Part shown: piece after piece, positions 59,617 to 64,000 of the stretch
How positions within the stretch are numbered: the first letter of the stretch is position 1
Layout: each line of letters opens with the position of its first letter
Assembly (NCBI GenBank): GCA_023401925.1
Contig: JAEXDA010000057.1
Span: 124,001-188,000 of the forward strand
Source of the DNA: Bacillota bacterium
GTDB taxonomy: Bacteria; Bacillota; UBA4882; UBA8346
Reading direction: 5' to 3'
Length of the DNA stretch: 64,000 nucleotides
Notes under the pieces: generated by a model
Databases searched by the model: none
What the model was told of the DNA's origin: nothing
Seen by the model: the letters and a program-made list of their open reading frames with translations, nothing else
Translations under genes and position numbers: made by a program

Positions 59617-60726
59617 CTATTCCTCTTTGTACCAACTGGCCCATTCCGTATATCCATCCGCTGCAGAAAGTCGCTTGAGATGTTCTCCTTGATTATCCAT
59701 GATATACAGCTCATCGTGGGAAGAATCCCGGTTGGATAAGAACAAAATGTCCTTTCCCGAAGGGGACCACGTCGGATAAAGGTTATGACCCCGGCTGCTG
59801 GTCAAAGCGATTAACTTATCCATTGCGGCGTCATATTTTAAAATAATACTTTCAGTAGGCAATCCGTATGGCTGATATTGAAATATTAACTGTCCACCGT
59901 CACTAGACCACTCCGGCCTGAAAGAACCCATGCTTAAACTGCCCAAAGACATAACGGAGAATACTTGCTCCTGAACCAAAACCATTTTTCTGCTTTCAAG
60001 ATTATAGAGATATAGCGAGTAAAAACCGGTTAACTGCCCAAAAGTTCTACCGTAAAAAACAAGCATCCGCGAATTAGGAGACCAAATGGGAAGTTCGGGA
60101 ATAACCGTCATGTTTTGTGGCAGAGTCCAGCTGGTTTTTAGTTTTTCATTCATTTTTTCTTGAATGAACAACTCAAATCTCAGTTTGACCCCAGCCTGCC
60201 GCACTACAGCAACAGCGCTCTTATCCGCATTGTATACCTTAATGGACCCGCTGCCGGATGTTGATAATGAATTGGCAAAGGAAGGATTTGAAACCATCCG
60301 GACACTGCCGTCGGAAAACTCAAGAATATAAAAATGCTGTTCATAAGGAGTTTGTGCCAAAATCAGGGCCTGATCCGGAACATCCGGTCCATCGGATTTA
60401 CCGGCCAAACTCTGAACCGCAATTCGATTTTCTTCAAAACGGCTAAGCAATTTGGCTTTTTGAGCCGCGGGGAAGTATTCAAAAAGCTGATGGTCCTTAT
60501 AATACAGGATATGTTTATTGACCAAAAAGACACTAATATCCTTCCCGCTCACCAGGACCCGCTGGTCGCCGCCATCCTTATTCACCAAAAAAATCATTTT
60601 TTGGTCACCCACTACTTGGGAATAAAAAATATAATCATTTGACAGATCGGCCATTGCTAAGGATGATACGCTCAGAACCAATAAAATGACTACACCGGAC
60701 AATATCGCACGTACACGCCAGTTCAC
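59617..60726 (-). CDS. Secreted TolB-like beta-propeller protein
   Basis: A 369-residue exported protein with a signal peptide (RAILSGVVILLVLSVSSLAM, cut near AMA). Repeated propeller blades end in PD40-like motifs: PIWSPNSRMLVFYGRTFG, RPEWSSDGGQLIFQYQPYG and YPTWSPSGKDILFLSNRDSS. In Gram-negative bacteria TolB works in the envelope, but many PD40 proteins are unrelated in role. Start GTG 60726 behind GGAGGTGAG. No Pal or TolA gene is near. Confidence 0.8.
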   Translation of the reverse strand: MNWRVRAILSGVVILLVLSVSSLAMADLSNDYIFYSQVVGDQKMIFLVNKDGGDQRVLVSGKDISVFLVNKHILYYKDHQLFEYFPAAQKAKLLSRFEENRIAVQSLAGKSDGPDVPDQALILAQTPYEQHFYILEFSDGSVRMVSNPSFANSLSTSGSGSIKVYNADKSAVAVVRQAGVKLRFELFIQEKMNEKLKTSWTLPQNMTVIPELPIWSPNSRMLVFYGRTFGQLTGFYSLYLYNLESRKMVLVQEQVFSVMSLGSLSMGSFRPEWSSDGGQLIFQYQPYGLPTESIILKYDAAMDKLIALTSSRGHNLYPTWSPSGKDILFLSNRDSSHDELYIMDNQGEHLKRLSAADGYTEWASWYKEE

Positions 60727-60877
60727 GTACTCTCACCTCCATAATCCCTACTGCAAATTAAAAAACTCAGACCCAATCTGTAGCCAACATAATTCGCTCA
60801 ATCCCACATGTATTAAATCGAATACCAAAAATTTCGCTAAAAAGTTGCTCATTCCTGTCAATCAATCGGTCCAGCCC

Positions 60878-61939
60878 TCAACAAATTCTTGGTAATTGCT
60901 CTCCGCTGCCCATCGGTAATATTCTTTCCCCGCCCATTTTGGTGCGAATACTGACCAAACCGGGATCGGATGCCGTCACTTGTCCGATAATAGAGGCTTC
61001 CCTGCCTAAAGGATTTTGGCGCAACAGCTCGAGCAATTTTTCGCTGATCGAATCTTCGCATATCATGATGGCTTTACCTTCATTGGCTAAATATAAGGGA
61101 TCCAGTCCAAGCAGGCTCGTAATCCCTTCAACTTGCGGTTTCACATAGATCCGCTCTTCTTCCAAACGAATTGAAACCGCCGATTGTTTGGCAATTTCAT
61201 TGAATGTCGTTGCCAGCCCGCCACGGGTCGGATCGCGCAGAACCCTTATCTGACCGGGAAATTGTTGAATTAGGGGCAACAGCATCCGATTTAACGGTGC
61301 CACATCACTTTCAAGGAGCCCGCTAATTCCCAACTCTCCCCTGGCAAGTAAGATAGCGGCTCCATGATCGCCAATGGAACCGGTAACGATGACCCGGTCA
61401 CCCGGGCGGGCCAGCTCCCCACCTAAATGAACCGCGGAGTCGACAAGGCCAATACCCGTAGTATTCATATAAATACCATCGGCCGCACCCTTATTGACTA
61501 CTTTGGTATCTCCGGCAACAACCTTAATCCCCGCCTCCACGGCTGTGTCAGCCAATGACTGGACTATCAGCTCCAAATCCGAGAGAAGAAATCCTTCCTC
61601 GATAATAAAGCCCACTGTTAACCCTAAGATAGCAGCGCCCATCATCGTTAAATCATTGACTGTCCCAGATATGGCCAACCTGCCGATATCCCCGCCCGGA
61701 AACTTCCAGGGCGTTACCACGAAGGAATCGGTGGTAACGGCGATCCGGCTACGGCCAAAGAAATCGGCGGTTTGTGAAGGACTTGCCGCGCCTGGAGCGG
61801 CAGCGGTGAGCTCCAGTAAAGAAGCGTCATTCCCTTTTAATAATTCCGGATATTGCAGTCTTGACCAAAAAACCTTTTGTATTAATTCTGCAGTGGCTTC
61901 TCCACCACCGCCGTGCGCTAGCCGAATTCGCTCTGTCAT
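60878..61939 (-). CDS. hypE: Hydrogenase maturation protein HypE
   Basis: A 353-residue PurM-like protein. HGGGGEATAELIQKVF, SFVVTPWKFPGGDIGRLAIS, GVNDLTMMGA-type segment GTVNDLTMMGAAILGLTVGF and LRDPTRGGLATTFNEIA are family motifs, and the chain ends in PRIC with the C-terminal Cys that carries the thiocyanate group. It dehydrates a carbamoyl group from HypF to cyanide for the [NiFe] centre. ATG 61939 behind AGGAG. Separated from hypD by a MITE-like insertion. Confidence 0.96.
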   Translation of the reverse strand: MTERIRLAHGGGGEATAELIQKVFWSRLQYPELLKGNDASLLELTAAAPGAASPSQTADFFGRSRIAVTTDSFVVTPWKFPGGDIGRLAISGTVNDLTMMGAAILGLTVGFIIEEGFLLSDLELIVQSLADTAVEAGIKVVAGDTKVVNKGAADGIYMNTTGIGLVDSAVHLGGELARPGDRVIVTGSIGDHGAAILLARGELGISGLLESDVAPLNRMLLPLIQQFPGQIRVLRDPTRGGLATTFNEIAKQSAVSIRLEEERIYVKPQVEGITSLLGLDPLYLANEGKAIMICEDSISEKLLELLRQNPLGREASIIGQVTASDPGLVSIRTKMGGERILPMGSGEQLPRIC

Positions 61940-61998
61940 TAAAAACTCCTATTTTTTTATGATACGAAAAGATCCACAGATTATGGATACCTAAAAGC

Positions 61999-62367
61999 AA
62001 CCTCACCCCCGGCCCAATGTCATCAAGCGATGGATACATTTTCTGAAAGTAATGAATTTGGAAATTCGGGCCCAGACCTCTCTCTGCGCCTTCGTGACGA
62101 AGGCGAGCTCTCCCCCAATGGAGTTTTTTAATGAAGCGGATTCAGTGGGAGAGTAACCCCACGCCTCCGAAGGCGTGCTGACTTCGTAGTCTAAAAGCTT
62201 TTGGAGATCAACGGCTTCGAACTTAAGTTCGCGGTTACTCTTCCACTGAAACAACTACTTTGAACAACATCTTTGGGGAAGAGCTCGCCTTTAAAAAAGG
62301 CGCAAGTTAGGTCAAATAAGCAACTTGAATCCATGTCCCATTTTATGGAAGCAGCGCGGGTGAGGTT
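61999..62367. mobile_element. MITE-like element between hypD and hypE
   Basis: Ends are inverted repeats: AACCTCACCCCCG (61999-62011) and CGCGGGTGAGGTT (62355-62367); adjacent AAAAG and CTTTT extend the symmetry. Inside are several palindromes (GCCTTCGTGACGAAGGC, CACGCCTCCGAAGGCGTG, CGAACTTAAGTTCG). An 83-codon frame crosses it but has no ribosome site or recognisable product. The CCTCACCCCCGGCCC end resembles widely dispersed bacterial repeats known from other phyla. I infer a non-autonomous element. Confidence 0.75.
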
Positions 62368-62379
62368 CTTTTCTAAATC

Positions 62380-63447
62380 CTACGGTTTCGGATAATAAAA
62401 ATGGGCGGCGCAGGTTCCTTCCGAAGAAACCATACAAGGCCCCACCGGGTGATCGGGTTTACAGGCACTGCCAAAATGAGGACAGTTTTCCGGTTCTTCC
62501 TTTCCAAGCAATATTGCTCCGCAAAGGCAACCGGAAGGTTCCAGCGAAAGGATCGGTTCCAATCCAAAACGAATCCGCGCATCATATTGTAGGTAGCCTT
62601 GATTGAACCCCAATCCAGACCCCGGGACCAAACCCAGACCCCGCCACTCCGTATCCTCCGGTATAAATACCTCTCTCATCAGCTGCTGTGCCGAAAGATT
62701 TCCTTCTTCCTGCACTGCCCGAGGATACATATTTTCCAGTTCAACCTTACCGTTGACGATTTGTCTGGCCAATGCCGTTAATCCCAGCCATAACTCACTT
62801 GATTTAAAGCCTGTGACTACTGTGGGTAAATGATACTCCGATACCAAAAAAGAAAAAGCGCTGGCGCCAATAATCACCCCGAGATGACCCGGAGCGATCA
62901 AGCCATCGATTCTGATTTCAGGATCCCGCAACAATGTTTCCATGGCGGGCCGCAGAATTTTAAAGGCCGGAAGAACTGAAAAATTTTGGACACCCTGCTC
63001 CCTGGCGGTTTGAACTGCCAGGGCAATTACCGGCGCGGTGGTCTCAAAACCCACGCCTAAGAATACAACTTCAGCTTCGGGATAAGATTTTGCCAGCTCT
63101 ACCCCATCCAAAGGAGAGTAAATCACCCGTATCCGGCTTCCATCCGCCCTGGCTTCCGCTAAGGTTCCGGTATTTCCAGGTACTTTCAATAAATCCCCGA
63201 ATGTTGTAATGATCATCTGGGGCTTACGGCTGAGATTGATGGCCTGTTCGATATAACCGCTGCCGGTTACACATACCGGACAACCCGGTCCCGATAGCAG
63301 ACGGACTCCTTTGGGCAATAACTGATGGATGCCGGCTTTACGGATTTCATGGGTGTGAGTTCCGCAAACTTCCATCAGGGTAAATCGGCTGTCACGATAT
63401 TTTTCTTGAAACCGGCGGATGAGTGGGGTCGGATTCATTTCCTTCAT
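62380..63447 (-). CDS. hypD: Hydrogenase maturation protein HypD
   Basis: A 355-residue Fe-S protein. LMEVCGTHTHEIRKAGIHQL, LLSGPGCPVCVTGSGYIEQA, FLGVGFETTAPVIALAVQTA and the C-terminal cluster-binding GCLCGAILLGKEEPENCPHF, then CKPDHPVGPCMVSSEGTCAA, match HypD. With HypC it assembles the Fe(CN)2CO unit. ATG 63447 overlaps the hypC stop (ATGA). Confidence 0.97.
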   Translation of the reverse strand: MKEMNPTPLIRRFQEKYRDSRFTLMEVCGTHTHEIRKAGIHQLLPKGVRLLSGPGCPVCVTGSGYIEQAINLSRKPQMIITTFGDLLKVPGNTGTLAEARADGSRIRVIYSPLDGVELAKSYPEAEVVFLGVGFETTAPVIALAVQTAREQGVQNFSVLPAFKILRPAMETLLRDPEIRIDGLIAPGHLGVIIGASAFSFLVSEYHLPTVVTGFKSSELWLGLTALARQIVNGKVELENMYPRAVQEEGNLSAQQLMREVFIPEDTEWRGLGLVPGSGLGFNQGYLQYDARIRFGLEPILSLEPSGCLCGAILLGKEEPENCPHFGSACKPDHPVGPCMVSSEGTCAAHFYYPKP

Positions 63448-63701
63448 TTTTGCCAGGCCCCAAACGGTTCTTTTTCATTTGCGCCTTCCTCGCCCATCAC
63501 TTCATGGAACAATTTCAAAGTCTCCAGGGCTTCGTCTTCCGGTACAATTTGAATGGCGCATCCGGCATGAACCAATACAAAATCTCCTACCTTTGCTTGA
63601 GGGACCAATCGCAGATCAGCCTGACGGCAAACTCCTAAGAAATCAACTTCACCTTGATGGCCTTCTATCTTCATAAGTTTACCGGGAACTGCTAAACACA
63701 T
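63444..63701 (-). CDS. hypC: Hydrogenase maturation chaperone HypC
   Basis: An 85-residue protein beginning MCLAVPGKLMKIEG, with the essential N-terminal Cys2, then VGDFVLVHAGCAIQIVPEDE. Start ATG 63701 behind AAAGGGGAA, overlapping hypF by 23 bases. It carries the iron fragment with HypD. Confidence 0.97.
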   Translation of the reverse strand: MCLAVPGKLMKIEGHQGEVDFLGVCRQADLRLVPQAKVGDFVLVHAGCAIQIVPEDEALETLKLFHEVMGEEGANEKEPFGAWQK

Positions 63702-64000
63702 CGGTAATTCCCCTTTCAATCATTAAATTACCCAAATAAGCCTGACCCAAAGCGATTCCGCCGTCATTCAACGGGACGAGCTCCGGGATATAAACCTCGA
63801 ATCCATGACGATGTAATATTTGGGCAGTGAGATCAAGCAACAAACGGTTTTGAAAAACTCCTCCGCTCAATACGACCTGGCGGTATCCGTTCTGAACATG
63901 AATCCGTCCCGCCATTTCAGCAATGAGTTCTGCCATGGTCCGGTGAAATTTGATACTGATTTCCCCCGGCTGGCAGTACCCCAAATCATCCATAACTTGA
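63679..64000 (-). CDS. hypF: Carbamoyltransferase HypF, C-terminal part
   Basis: The last 106 residues are visible: FHRTMAELIAEMAGRI, QVVLSGGVFQNRLLLDL, VPLNDGGIALGQAYLG, all from the C-terminal Kae1/TobZ-like domain of HypF, which transfers the carbamoyl group to HypE. The 5' part (about 650 more residues expected) lies beyond the window. First gene of the visible hyp operon. Confidence 0.94.
   Translation of the reverse strand, partial: QVMDDLGYCQPGEISIKFHRTMAELIAEMAGRIHVQNGYRQVVLSGGVFQNRLLLDLTAQILHRHGFEVYIPELVPLNDGGIALGQAYLGNLMIERGITDVFSSSR

Noticed and set aside
62003..62254. 83-codon frame between hypD and hypE
   Set aside because: It is contained in the MITE-like element, is built from palindromes and has no ribosome site.

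Overview
The window reads as chromosome of an endospore-forming member of the Bacillota that appears to have an outer membrane. Sporulation is indicated by an alpha/beta-type small acid-soluble spore protein (28.1 kb), yqfC, yqfD, ylbJ, yqhV and a SpoIID/LytB-domain gene. The second membrane is indicated by an OmpA-like protein (32.0 kb), a porin-like beta-barrel ending in Phe (28.9 kb), a smaller barrel-like protein (41.4 kb) and a Spy/CpxP-like periplasmic protein (20.3 kb). This combination is known from diderm Bacillota such as Limnochordia/Hydrogenispora-like lineages, Halanaerobiales and Negativicutes. I infer the first group only loosely. Many genes appear to start with TTG behind a strong Shine-Dalgarno sequence.

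Layout. 0-13.5 kb is an accessory island. It holds small, mostly minus-strand, single genes (VOC protein, ParE-type toxin-antitoxin pair, DUF2442/DUF4160 pair, GNAT, SMI1/KNR4-like and other immunity-like proteins, VanZ-like protein). Several are frameshifted or truncated. They are separated by long non-coding spacers that share repeat families, including a hairpin with compensatory stem changes just 3' of stop codons. The island ends at an IS91-type transposase fragment and a 42-bp tandem repeat. 13.8-18.1 kb is a MarR regulator with a heterodimeric ABC exporter. 18.3-24.5 kb holds two DJ-1/PfpI proteins, an envelope-stress two-component system divergent from a Spy-like gene, an Hsp20 and an N-acetylglutamate-synthase-like gene. 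24.8-33.3 kb mixes ypiB, murC, the SASP gene, a probable structured ncRNA, the outer-membrane genes and a phosphosulfolactate synthase gene. 33.3-37.8 kb is a DeoR-led sugar ABC importer operon.

37.9-58.0 kb is conserved housekeeping and sporulation DNA, mostly on the minus strand: secD-secF, yajC, tgt-queA, a SpoIID-like gene, then ylbJ, yqfC-yqfD, phoH, the HD phosphodiesterase (pgpH type), ybeY, a kinase-phosphatase fusion, cdd, GNAT and era with short spacings or overlaps. A polytopic membrane protein with a phosphatase-like ectodomain interrupts it at 42-44 kb. 58.3-60.7 kb has thioredoxin reductase, a glutaredoxin-like protein and a TolB-like beta-propeller protein. 60.9-64 kb is the [NiFe]-hydrogenase maturation set hypF-hypC-hypD-hypE, with a 369-bp MITE-like element between hypD and hypE. 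No hydrogenase structural gene, rRNA, tRNA or CRISPR array was seen.

All function calls come from reading motifs by eye; no database search was possible.
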